Positions 8,063 through 16,419 of a DNA stretch of 64,000 nucleotides are shown here, one piece after another. A program made the position numbers and the translations under genes. This stretch comes from Bradyrhizobium cajani (GTDB lineage: Bacteria; Pseudomonadota; Alphaproteobacteria; Rhizobiales; Xanthobacteraceae), in contig NZ_WQNE01000035.1 of the NCBI RefSeq assembly GCF_009759665.1, positions 1 through 64,000 of the forward strand, given 5' to 3'. The notes beneath the pieces are model-generated. The model was given only the letters and a program-made list of their open reading frames with translations. It did not search any database and was not told the DNA's origin. Within the stretch, counting starts at the first letter, position 1; each line of letters opens with the position of its first letter.

Positions 8063-11000
8063 TCATTCATCCAGGAGATCCAGGAATTCCTCGACCCGGC
8101 CGAACGGGTCCTCATGCCCCCGGCCGGCGTAGACGACGCGGTCGCCATCGCGTTGCAGCGATCGCGCCCTGGACTTCCGCAGCCGCCCGGGAAGGAATGT
8201 CGCGGCGACGGCATCCGGCCCGACATCCAGCCTGACGATGCCTCGCCGCTTGCAATCGATCCTGAGCCTAGCCGCGGCAAAGAAATCGCGCGCCTCCGGT
8301 GGCAGCTTGCCGAAACGACGGGACGTCTCCTCCTCCAGATCGTCGAGGTCGTCTTCGCTCCGACACCTGGCGGCGCGACCGTAGATCTCGAGCCGAACGG
8401 CTTCCGACTGCACATAACCTTCAGGCAACATGTCGCCGACGGGCAGGTTCAGATCGGGCACCCACAGAATGGAGCCGGTGTCACTGGTTCTCTCGGAAGC
8501 CAGCTTCAGCAGATGACTGTAGAGGACCGGACCGAACACCTGCACGTGCCCGGACTGCTGTTCCGAAAACAGATCGCCCGCCCCCCTGAGGTCGAGGTCG
8601 CGCTCGCTGATGGCGAAGCCGGCGCCCGGCTTGCTGAACTCCTCGAGGACGGCCAAACGCTTCTCCGATTGCTCCGAGGCCGACTCCGTCAGCAAATATG
8701 CAAAGGCGCGCGTTCCGCCGCGTCCGACCCGGCCTCTGAGCTGGTGGAGCTGCGCGAGGCCGAACTTTTCGGGCCAGCACACCACGATGGTGTTCGCGCG
8801 CGGAATGTCGAGACCGCTCTCCACGATATTGGTTGCCAGGAGGACGTCCGCTTCGCCATCGACGAAACTCATCATGCGGTCGTCGAGCTCGTCGACGGGC
8901 ATCTTGCCATGAAGGCAGACGACGCGAAGGTCCGGCGCCACCGCCTGCACGCGCGCCAGCATCGGCTCCAGATCCTGGATGCGCGGGCAGATCAGAAAAC
9001 TCTGCCCGTGCCGCCGCCGTTCGCGCAGCAGGGCTCCGGCAATGGCCGCATCCGAGAGCTGGGCGATCTTGGTCACGATCGGAAGCCGGTGAACCGGCGG
9101 CGTCGCGATCACGCTGAGATCCCGGAAACCCGCAAGACCGGCAGCCAGCGTGCGTGGGATCGGCGTCGCGCTCATCCACAGCGTATGGGCATTCTTTGCC
9201 AAGCCCGAGAGTTTCGCCTTCTCCGCCGCTCCGAAATGCTGTTCCTCGTCGATGATGACGAGGCCAAGATCGGCGAATTTCACATCTTTCGCCGAAAGGG
9301 CCTGCGTGCCGACCACGACCTTCATCCGGCCGTTTCGCAAGCCGTCTTTCGTCTGTCTCGTCTCAGGCCCCGAGGTGGCTCGCGACAGGCTTCCGACCTC
9401 GATTCCGAGGGGGCCGAAGCGCTTGCGGAAGGTTTCGAGATGCTGTCGTGCCAGCACCGTCGTCGGCACCGCGATCGCCACCTGTTTCCCCGATAGCGCC
9501 ACCGCAGCCGCCGCGCGCAGGGCCACCTCGGTCTTTCCAAATCCGACGTCGCCGCACACCACCCTGTCCATGGGGTGACCCGCCGCGAGATCATCGAGGA
9601 CGTCCTGAATGGCCTTCGCCTGATCCACCGTCGTGAAATAGGGAAAACGCGCGACGAACCGCTCATAGACCGGCCCCGGCGCGACAAGCTTCGGCGCACG
9701 GCGGCGGTGGCGCTGGCTGATGTGCTTGGCGAGCGCCTTGGCGGCGACCTGAATTTCCGCTTCGGCCTCGGTCCGCCGCGCCCACCATGTGCTTCCGTCC
9801 GCCTTGTCCCGCGCCAGTTTGCCGGGCTCGGTCGCGTACGGCCAGATCAATGCAAGATCGGCGGGAGGCACGAGAACGGCGTTGTCTTGCGCGAACGCAA
9901 GCCTGACCATTTCGCGCCGTGATCCCTTCCCCATATCGAAAGTCTGCAAGCCGTCGAGCAAAGCGAGCCCGCGCTGCAAATGGACCACCGCCGTGCCGCG
10001 CTCCGGTACGTCCGGATGATCGAACGCGGCGGTCCAGGTCCGCGCCATCGGCTGCGGATGATGGGCTCTGCTGCCGAGCACGTCGGACGCCGTCACCACG
10101 ACCAGAGGCTTGCGGCCAGCCCCGACGAAGCCGGCATCGAAGTCGGCCAAGAGCGCCGTCTCGCGATCTCGTCCCTTTATTGCTTCGCTCCAATCGGCAC
10201 AGCGCTCCGCCTTGATGCCGCTCATCCGCTCCATCGCGCGAACGTCATCCTCGACCGCCGCGACGAACAGCAGCTGCGAACCCGCGTTCTGCATATCGGC
10301 AATGAATCCGCGGAGCATCTTTCTTGGGGAGGCGGCTTTCGAGAAATCCGGTGTCGAGGTGAAAGCCGATCTTTGCGGCAGCACGCTCATGCGCTTCTTC
10401 AGCCGCTTCCAGTCCGCCCGTCCCAGATATTCGCGCTCCACATCCCTGCGGCCGGCCGCCTCCTCGATCGTCCCCAGCCAGCTATCGGCGTGCGCCGGCA
10501 CGCCGGCATCCACGATCCACCGCGCGCGAGCGCAATAGTCCGGCAGCGTCGCCCGCTGTCCCCGTTTGCCGCCGAGCGCAATCTGCTCGGACATCGGATC
10601 GATCAGCAGTTCCTTGGTCTCGAAGACGACCTCATGCTCGACCGGATCGACGGCGACTATTTTGCGGATGACACCGCCGGAGTGTTCAATCCGGAACGGA
10701 CCGAGCGCACCGGCGGGAAACACTTCGAACGTCTTGCCGTGGAACAGGACGCCGCCCGGGTACTCCGCCTCTTCGTCGAGATCGTAGCCGAGCGCTTCCA
10801 GGCGGCTCTCCAGCTCGGCTTCCGAATAGGCCGCGCCGACCTTCAGGCTGAGGCTGGTCTTCGACCAGCTCGCCGGCAGCGGCAGCCGTTCCATGATCGC
10901 CTCTGCGGTCGACACGAGGAAAACAGGCTTTCTTGCCTTGGCAAGGCGCCGCAACACCGAGCTGCGCCTGCCTGCGATCTCGCGCGACGGCTCCAGACCG

Positions 11001-11416
11001 TCGAATGGCAGATTGTTCAGTCGCGGGAATACCAGCACCTCGACTGAAGAGTCGAGCGCGTGGATCACGCCCCCAAGACGCTCCGCTCTGTTCTCGTCGT
11101 CGCAGAGGAAGACGAGGCCATCGCGGCCGGACTTCTCCCATTGCTCCAGAAGGTGGGGCGCCAGCATGCCGAGAGGCGATGAGGACGAGATGACGGAACG
11201 CGACGAGCTCCTGGTCTTTGCGCTCTTGGGTCTTGAGCTCCTGGTTCTTGAGCTCCTGGTTCTTGAGCTCGTGGGCTTTGAGCCCTTGCTCTTTGTCTTT
11301 ATCGCGGAGCTCGCGACCCGGGCTTTCCTGGTGGGCGCCAATGTGTATCCAACTTTGTTTCGCGAATGGAGGCGAGCGACGACGAGCCCTCCCGTCGAGC
11401 TCCGTCGATCACGCAC
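8063..11416 (-). CDS. Mfd-like transcription-repair coupling helicase (divergent paralogue)
   Basis: A 1117-residue superfamily-2 translocase with Mfd domain order: a UvrB-like N-terminal region (about 80-340), a divergent RNA-polymerase interaction domain (about 474-530, VVHLQRG...ALLDGLQTF), and a RecG-like motor with Walker A CGDVGFGKT (621-629), DEEQ box (723-726), SATPIPRT (749-756), NIVESGLDIP and QLRGRVGRG, then a C-terminal domain. DEEQ replaces the DEEH typical of Mfd. Residues 30-80 are a Lys/Arg/Ser/Thr-rich tail built from 5-residue repeats. The N-terminus is much unlike standard rhizobial Mfd, so I read this as a second, specialised Mfd-like protein. The start is a GTG with a weak ribosome site and is uncertain. 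Confidence 0.85.
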   Translation of the reverse strand: MRDRRSSTGGLVVARLHSRNKVGYTLAPTRKARVASSAIKTKSKGSKPTSSRTRSSRTRSSRPKSAKTRSSSRSVISSSSPLGMLAPHLLEQWEKSGRDGLVFLCDDENRAERLGGVIHALDSSVEVLVFPRLNNLPFDGLEPSREIAGRRSSVLRRLAKARKPVFLVSTAEAIMERLPLPASWSKTSLSLKVGAAYSEAELESRLEALGYDLDEEAEYPGGVLFHGKTFEVFPAGALGPFRIEHSGGVIRKIVAVDPVEHEVVFETKELLIDPMSEQIALGGKRGQRATLPDYCARARWIVDAGVPAHADSWLGTIEEAAGRRDVEREYLGRADWKRLKKRMSVLPQRSAFTSTPDFSKAASPRKMLRGFIADMQNAGSQLLFVAAVEDDVRAMERMSGIKAERCADWSEAIKGRDRETALLADFDAGFVGAGRKPLVVVTASDVLGSRAHHPQPMARTWTAAFDHPDVPERGTAVVHLQRGLALLDGLQTFDMGKGSRREMVRLAFAQDNAVLVPPADLALIWPYATEPGKLARDKADGSTWWARRTEAEAEIQVAAKALAKHISQRHRRRAPKLVAPGPVYERFVARFPYFTTVDQAKAIQDVLDDLAAGHPMDRVVCGDVGFGKTEVALRAAAAVALSGKQVAIAVPTTVLARQHLETFRKRFGPLGIEVGSLSRATSGPETRQTKDGLRNGRMKVVVGTQALSAKDVKFADLGLVIIDEEQHFGAAEKAKLSGLAKNAHTLWMSATPIPRTLAAGLAGFRDLSVIATPPVHRLPIVTKIAQLSDAAIAGALLRERRRHGQSFLICPRIQDLEPMLARVQAVAPDLRVVCLHGKMPVDELDDRMMSFVDGEADVLLATNIVESGLDIPRANTIVVCWPEKFGLAQLHQLRGRVGRGGTRAFAYLLTESASEQSEKRLAVLEEFSKPGAGFAISERDLDLRGAGDLFSEQQSGHVQVFGPVLYSHLLKLASERTSDTGSILWVPDLNLPVGDMLPEGYVQSEAVRLEIYGRAARCRSEDDLDDLEEETSRRFGKLPPEARDFFAAARLRIDCKRRGIVRLDVGPDAVAATFLPGRLRKSRARSLQRDGDRVVYAGRGHEDPFGRVEEFLDLLDE
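11201..11290. repeat. 15-bp tandem repeats inside the Mfd-like gene
   Basis: Six adjacent 15-base units, the central two identical (tcttgagctcctggt on the plus strand) and the outer ones diverged. Read on the gene's strand they encode the 5-residue Ser/Arg/Thr repeats of the basic N-terminal tail. The unit is a multiple of three, so copy-number change keeps the reading frame. Confidence 0.85.
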
Positions 11417-11515
11417 GTCGGGCCTGAGCGCCCAGAGACGTCATTACAATTTCGCGATGGCGTTGAAAAGCGAAAGACACGAGCCCGGCCAACCGGCTTG
11501 AGCGCGATCGAAGGG

Positions 11516-11797
11516 CTATTGCAGGACCTTCGGCAGCACCACGACCACGTCGACGCTCTGCCCGAGGACTTGCGTTGCAACCACTGCGAGCTGATGCGAG
11601 AACGCGTCCTCGATCTCGGCCGCGCAGTCCTCGTCCCTGGCAATGGCAAACAGCAAATTGCCATCGACTTCGTCGAACCGGATACCGGCGAAGATGCGGT
11701 CGAACGTCTCGGCGCCCGCGATGAACGCGATTCGCGCCTGGATGGCCTGATCTTCGACGAGTGACAGCTTCATCATAACGGGAACATGGGGATGCAC
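11516..11797 (-). CDS. Hypothetical protein (about 85-93 aa)
   Basis: A small soluble alpha/beta-looking protein (KLSLVEDQAIQARIAFIAG...) with an acidic centre and a hydrophobic C-terminal strand (VDVVVVLPKVL). It lies 99 bases upstream of the helicase gene on the same strand and may be co-transcribed with it. The outermost start is a GTG; ATG codons seven and eight codons in are equally likely because a GGGAGG overlaps the GTG itself. I do not recognise the family. Confidence 0.55.
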   Translation of the reverse strand: MHPHVPVMMKLSLVEDQAIQARIAFIAGAETFDRIFAGIRFDEVDGNLLFAIARDEDCAAEIEDAFSHQLAVVATQVLGQSVDVVVVLPKVLQ

Positions 11798-11885
11798 CTC
11801 CCAAATGCAAGGGCATTGGCCGCGTTGGCGCTTGCCGCCGGCCGAACTATATTGATGGCGTATTCCCGCCCCATGGCTGCCCGCA

Positions 11886-12629
11886 TTGAGGAAATTCTTG
11901 ATTCTCTTCCTGCTGCTGATCTTCGTGCCGATCGGCTTGTCGGCCGGTCGATATTATTTGTTCGGCGACGGCCGCGGCAATTGGCAGACCGCGGATCGCT
12001 CGAGCGCGGGGCTGCTGCCGCCGGCATCCCTCAATCCGGAGGCGGTGGTCCGCGTCTTCGCCGCGCGCACCGTGCGCTGGCGCAGCATTTTCGCGGTCCA
12101 CACCTGGATCGTCGTCAAGGAGAAGGGCGCCACCAGCTACAGCCGCTACGACTACACGGCGTGGGGTGACCCGATCCGCAGCAACGGATTTACACCCGAC
12201 GGCCGCTGGTTCGGCGCCATGCCGGAGACCGTGGTGGCGGTCGACGGCGCGCGGGCTGAAGCGCTGATCCCGAAAATGCGTTATGTCATCGAGAACTACA
12301 GGTTCCGCGCCTACGGCGAGTACAGCGCCTGGCCGGGACCGAACTCCAACACCTTCGTGCAGGCGGCGCTGGACGCCGTTCCCGAGCTTCGTGCGGTCCT
12401 TCCACCGACGGCGATCGGCAAGGACTATCCTTACAACGGAAGATGGGCGGGCCTTACTGCGTCCGGCACCGGCATTTATGCCTCACTCTCGGGCTACCTT
12501 GGCATGACGATCGGCTGGGTCGAAGGTATCGAAATCAATTTCTTCGGAGCGGTGCTTGGCCTCGACATTCGACGACCGGCGCTCAAGCTTCCCGGCATAG
12601 GCCGCCTGGGCCTCGCTGCCGCCGCATAG
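11886..12629 (+). CDS. DUF3750 domain-containing protein
   Basis: A 247-residue protein with an N-terminal hydrophobic signal/anchor (about 4-22) and a single conserved domain that I recognise as DUF3750: AVHTWIVVKEKG, the RYD/W stretch, and YSAWPGPNSNTF are its hallmarks. The location is probably periplasmic or membrane-anchored. The presence of His, Asn and Ser/Thr in the conserved WPGPNSNTF block suggests an enzyme, but no activity is established to my knowledge. Translation appears to start at a TTG. It stands alone, divergent from the small hypothetical gene. Confidence 0.75.
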   Translation: MRKFLILFLLLIFVPIGLSAGRYYLFGDGRGNWQTADRSSAGLLPPASLNPEAVVRVFAARTVRWRSIFAVHTWIVVKEKGATSYSRYDYTAWGDPIRSNGFTPDGRWFGAMPETVVAVDGARAEALIPKMRYVIENYRFRAYGEYSAWPGPNSNTFVQAALDAVPELRAVLPPTAIGKDYPYNGRWAGLTASGTGIYASLSGYLGMTIGWVEGIEINFFGAVLGLDIRRPALKLPGIGRLGLAAAA

Positions 12630-12703
12630 CTGGACATTTCACGCCTCGAGATCGCGGCGCCCGCGTCATGCAGCGCGCGGCGTTCAGCCCTTCCGGTGGC
12701 GCT

Positions 12704-13723
12704 TCAATGCGGCGACGGGATCAGAGCCCGCAGGATGCCCGGTTTCCAGGCCTGACGCGCGCTGTCGAAGGCAGCGAAATCATGATCGAACTGCCAATAG
12801 GCCCATGACCAGCCAAGCCTGTCGGCGCTTCTCGCCATGAAGGAGAGGTATCGCAGGCGACTATCCGACGGGGCACGCTCGTACACACCGAACTCCCCGA
12901 GATAGATGGGACGCTTCTCCCTCTGCGCCCAGAGACTCATTTTCCTGAAATCGGCCGCGGCCCTTGCTTCGTCGTCCGGCGTGCCCCAATCCAGGGGGCC
13001 GATCTTCGAGAAAGTCTGAGACCACGGTGCACCCTGGTGCGTGAACCGTATCGGCGCGTAATAGTGAAACGTGACAATGAGCTTCCTGTCCTCGGCCGGC
13101 AGAGCCAGCTCGTCGACAGGGATGTCATCCGTGTTGAGAACCGCGGCAATGATCGGCCGCTCGGGATTGGTGCGGCGGATGATGCCGAGACATTCATTGA
13201 GCAGCGAATTCCAGCTGGCGGACGTCATTTGCCCGCCGGGCTCATTCAGGACCTCGAAGACAAGCACGGGATATTTCCCGGCATAGCGCTCGGATATCTG
13301 CCTCCAGAACGCCCTGAGCTTCTCGCCGCATCCGGCAACGTCGCTTTGGCAAATGTGGGTATCGTGCTCGTCGAGGACGGGAATGAGGTTCCTGGCGAGA
13401 ACTTCCTCGATGACGGCGTCAAGCCGCCTCAGGACGATCTCGTCCAGGACATTGCCCGAGCCCATGAACTTGAAACCGAAGAAATTGATCCTGACATGCG
13501 AGAACCCGGCCTTCCTGATTGCCGTCAAATTGTCCAGGCGGAACGGAGCGTTCTGTCCGCCCTCCCAGATCCCATCGTAACCAAGAATATTGATGCCGCG
13601 CCCTAATCTCGGCAAGTCGCGGGCCTGCTCGGCCCCGTGGACGTGAGAGAACAGCGACGCAACGCAAACCACCGTTGCTGCGAGAATGACGCTCCCGGGC
13701 CATCGAGCACGCATGACGGTCAT
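12704..13723 (-). CDS. Secreted glycoside hydrolase family 5 (cellulase-like)
   Basis: A 339-residue protein with a signal peptide (about 1-30) and a GH5 (beta/alpha)8 barrel. The acid/base Glu161 is in VLNEPG and the nucleophile Glu277 in YLGEFG; HVRINFF and FHYYAP are further GH5 signatures. Its ATG overlaps the stop of the polymerase gene as ATGA, so the two are translationally coupled; this sets the start at 13723 and not at the methionine 17 codons upstream. Such endoglycanases in polysaccharide loci usually trim or release the polymer during export. Acting on the polymer made by this locus is inferred. Confidence 0.9.
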   Translation of the reverse strand: MTVMRARWPGSVILAATVVCVASLFSHVHGAEQARDLPRLGRGINILGYDGIWEGGQNAPFRLDNLTAIRKAGFSHVRINFFGFKFMGSGNVLDEIVLRRLDAVIEEVLARNLIPVLDEHDTHICQSDVAGCGEKLRAFWRQISERYAGKYPVLVFEVLNEPGGQMTSASWNSLLNECLGIIRRTNPERPIIAAVLNTDDIPVDELALPAEDRKLIVTFHYYAPIRFTHQGAPWSQTFSKIGPLDWGTPDDEARAAADFRKMSLWAQREKRPIYLGEFGVYERAPSDSRLRYLSFMARSADRLGWSWAYWQFDHDFAAFDSARQAWKPGILRALIPSPH

Positions 13724-15030
13724 CTGGCGTCCATTTGCAAAGACTTGAAACCTGCCTGCGGCACCGGCCTGCACGCTGCGAAGAAGAATGCAACCAGCAG
13801 CACTGATGTGAACATGGTCGAACGAAGAAATGTCGTCTCCGTGAAATTGGTCTGGAAGCTGAGGACGACGAATCCGATGATCAGGGCGCAGTGCGATCGA
13901 TCGATCGATCGGGCCGAAATCAGATGGAGAATCTTGTTCGAGAACAGAAAGACGCTGGTGGCGAAAAGCACGTATCCCAAGAGCCCCGTTTCCATCAGGA
14001 TCGCGATGTAGCCGCTGTGATAATTGTCGAGCACCCAGGTGTGGTTCTGTTCGAAGTAATCGTAGATCGACGGGATCGTCCAGAACCCGTTGATGCCGAA
14101 GCCGAGCAGCGGCACGTCGTCGAAATGGCTTATCGCGTATTGCCAGATGAAGGTCCGCTCGGTGAAATCGATGGTCGCATCGCCGATATGGATCGCGTCA
14201 TGTCCGGTCACATAGAAATAGAGGATCAGGAAGACGGCCAGGATGCACATGACGAATGGCAGGACCGCATAGATCCTCATGCAGCGGACCGACCACATCG
14301 AGGTCACGAGCAGCGCACAGGCAGCCAGGGCAACAGCGCCGGCGCCTCTCGATTCCGAGGCGAGGACACACGTTGACGCCAGGAGGAACGTCACGAGGAA
14401 GCCCGGCCAGCCCTGCCCTGTCATCTTCCGGTAGCAGGCAAAGAACATCAGGTAGGCCCCGACGAACCCAAGCGTTTGCTTCGATTCATAGACGCCTTGC
14501 CACTGACCATTATGCATCCAGCTGTGGTCTATCCCGATATCAGGTACGGCGACTGCGCAGACGGCGGATGCGGCTACCAGGATGAAGAGCCCAAGGGCCG
14601 TGGCTCTCACCACCTCGTCCATATCGACACGCGTGATGAGGCAGAACGCACCGAATGTCGTCATCGCAAGCGCCGCGCTCTTCATGATCGCTGCGGCGCT
14701 CAGGCTGGTCCAGAACACGGAGACGACGGCGAACGTATAGAATGCGACCAGTACGATCAAATCGGGATTGAATTGCAACCGCAGGCGCGGACGCACGAAT
14801 GCGCTCGCATAGATGAGGACGCCCCACATCAGGAGAGTCACGGCCTGTTGCAGATAGGTCAGCTCTGCCGGCAACAGCGCGGTGTTGAGGGTGCCCATCG
14901 AAGCAACCACATTGATGGTGACCGAGCAGCTGATTGCGACCCTGGCAATCTTCTCGACGCCAACGCTGCGCGTCTTCCAGATCGCGCTCTCGAGTGCCCC
15001 GGAATCCACCTGAGTCTGTAGGCTGGCCAT
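13720..15030 (-). CDS. O-antigen ligase / Wzy-like exopolysaccharide polymerase
   Basis: A 436-residue integral membrane protein with roughly 10-12 predicted transmembrane helices and the large periplasmic loop of the Wzy_C/O-antigen ligase family (RTFIWQYAISHF, FGINGFWT, NHTWVLDNYHSGYIAILMETGLLGY). The paired Arg/His-containing loop is the expected catalytic region. The start is the ATG at 15030, with GGAAGG 7 bases upstream; an in-frame ATG seven codons earlier lacks a good ribosome site. With a flippase and a Wzc-like partner nearby it is most likely the repeat-unit polymerase of a Wzx/Wzy-type pathway. Confidence 0.85.
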   Translation of the reverse strand: MASLQTQVDSGALESAIWKTRSVGVEKIARVAISCSVTINVVASMGTLNTALLPAELTYLQQAVTLLMWGVLIYASAFVRPRLRLQFNPDLIVLVAFYTFAVVSVFWTSLSAAAIMKSAALAMTTFGAFCLITRVDMDEVVRATALGLFILVAASAVCAVAVPDIGIDHSWMHNGQWQGVYESKQTLGFVGAYLMFFACYRKMTGQGWPGFLVTFLLASTCVLASESRGAGAVALAACALLVTSMWSVRCMRIYAVLPFVMCILAVFLILYFYVTGHDAIHIGDATIDFTERTFIWQYAISHFDDVPLLGFGINGFWTIPSIYDYFEQNHTWVLDNYHSGYIAILMETGLLGYVLFATSVFLFSNKILHLISARSIDRSHCALIIGFVVLSFQTNFTETTFLRSTMFTSVLLVAFFFAACRPVPQAGFKSLQMDAR

Positions 15031-15105
15031 GAAACGACCTTCCTTAAGCACGGTTAATTATTTGCTAGCGCGGGACGATCTCCGCCGCTCACGCCCACGC
15101 GGATC

Positions 15106-15121
15106 GTTAAGAATTCGGTAA
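15106..15121 (-). promoter_or_regulatory. CtrA-like half-site pair (TTAC-N7-TTAAC)
   Basis: On the minus strand, in the divergent gap between the polymerase and acetyltransferase genes, TTAC and TTAAC are separated by seven bases. The CtrA consensus of alphaproteobacteria is TTAA-N7-TTAAC, so this is one mismatch away. Assignment is by pattern only. Confidence 0.3.
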
Positions 15122-15253
15122 CGGCAGGGGTCCGGACCCGCGCATTAATGCAATTCGCACCCTGTCGGTGTCTCGACCGTCACGACCCTGCTATAAGACC
15201 GCAGTTCCGGCTCGATCGACCTTTCTTAAGTTATCTGGTTTCCCTGGTCACGC

Positions 15254-16390
15254 ATGAATAAGCCTAGCAACACGTTCGACGTCGTTCTTGAGCAGGCGTT
15301 CGATTTTCTGTCTCCGGAATACGCGGCGCTGTTCGACAATTCGGCCGCCACCGCGTTTCAGCATCCGCTCTGGTTGCATTGCCTCTACACCAGGCTCGCG
15401 TCTCATGCAGGGGCGACCCCTCTTGTCGTCGTGGTCCGACAGCGTGCGACGGGCACCCTTGCGATGGTGCTGCCTCTGCTCCGGGTCCGGCGCGGTCCGA
15501 TCCGGACCATCGAATTCGCCGACCTGCGCGTGTCCGACTATCTGGCGCCGGTTTGCAGCCCGGAGGTGTTTTCGCAACTGCTGGCGGACGGAAGTGCATG
15601 CGCTGAGATCCGGCGCCTCGTCCGTCCTTTCGATCTGCTCCGGATGACCAAGCTGCCCGACGGGCGGCTTCCGATCGAGAACCTCCTGGCCGCGCCCCGC
15701 CGCGTATCGATGGACACGAATGCCTACGCGACCGTTCTCGTCGCGCCGTTCGATCAATGGCGCGCCAGCGCGATGGACCGATCCTATCAGAAAGAGCTCG
15801 CGAAGAAGTATCGTCAGCTCCAGAAGAAGGGCGCGCTGAGCTTTTCATGCTGCAACGACAGCAGTACCATCCTCGATGCGCTGGACGTGATGAGGAAATT
15901 TCGCGGGCCCCGGTTTCAGTCACAGGGCGACGGTGACCTGCTCCAGCGCCCCGAATATTACGACTTCTATTCCGACGTGGCGCTCCGTGGCCTCGGTTCC
16001 TTCGTGCGGCTCTATGCCATGAAGATGGACGGCGAGGTGATCGCGGCCGTGCTCGGATTGTGCCATCACGGCAGCTTCCTCGTCATCATGAGCGCCTTCG
16101 ACATTGCCGGATACAAGAGCCAGTCCCTCGGCGCGCTGATGTTCGAGCAGGTGGCGAGGGATTGCATCGAGCGCGGCGATCAGATGCTCGATTTCACCAT
16201 CGGTGACGAGCCCTACAAGAAGCTGTTCGGCGGGCAGCCGTCGCCGATGTGGGCGGTCACGCAGGCCGGCAGCACGGTGGGCGCCGCCACCCTGTTCGCC
16301 CTGAAGCAAGCTCCCTGGCTCAAACTCGCCGCCAAGCGAATGTCGGAGTTCAGGCTCTTGCCGACCCGCACCTCAACTCCCACGCGCTGA
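15254..16390 (+). CDS. CelD/BcsL-type GNAT acetyltransferase
   Basis: A 378-residue protein of the double-GNAT CelD/FemAB-like family found in cellulose and exopolysaccharide loci. The first half carries FQHPLWLHCLY and LPLLRVRRGPIRTIEFADLRVSDYLAPV; the second half carries the acetyltransferase-like LYAMKMDGEVIAAVLGL and LDFTIGDEPYKKLFG motifs typical of this group. A role in acyl decoration of the polysaccharide or its precursor is inferred. It is divergent from the polymerase gene and shares its 0.2-kb intergenic region. Confidence 0.82.
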   Translation: MNKPSNTFDVVLEQAFDFLSPEYAALFDNSAATAFQHPLWLHCLYTRLASHAGATPLVVVVRQRATGTLAMVLPLLRVRRGPIRTIEFADLRVSDYLAPVCSPEVFSQLLADGSACAEIRRLVRPFDLLRMTKLPDGRLPIENLLAAPRRVSMDTNAYATVLVAPFDQWRASAMDRSYQKELAKKYRQLQKKGALSFSCCNDSSTILDALDVMRKFRGPRFQSQGDGDLLQRPEYYDFYSDVALRGLGSFVRLYAMKMDGEVIAAVLGLCHHGSFLVIMSAFDIAGYKSQSLGALMFEQVARDCIERGDQMLDFTIGDEPYKKLFGGQPSPMWAVTQAGSTVGAATLFALKQAPWLKLAAKRMSEFRLLPTRTSTPTR

Positions 16391-16419
16391 CCGGCGCGTC
16401 GCGTCAGCCGGTCTGGCGC

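Noticed and set aside
7875..8066. 63-codon minus-strand frame whose ATG overlaps the helicase stop as ATGA
   Set aside because: The overlap is suggestive of coupling, but codon use has low third-position GC for this genome and the C-terminal half is Arg/Cys-rich noise. Not listed as a gene, though a short coupled peptide cannot be excluded.
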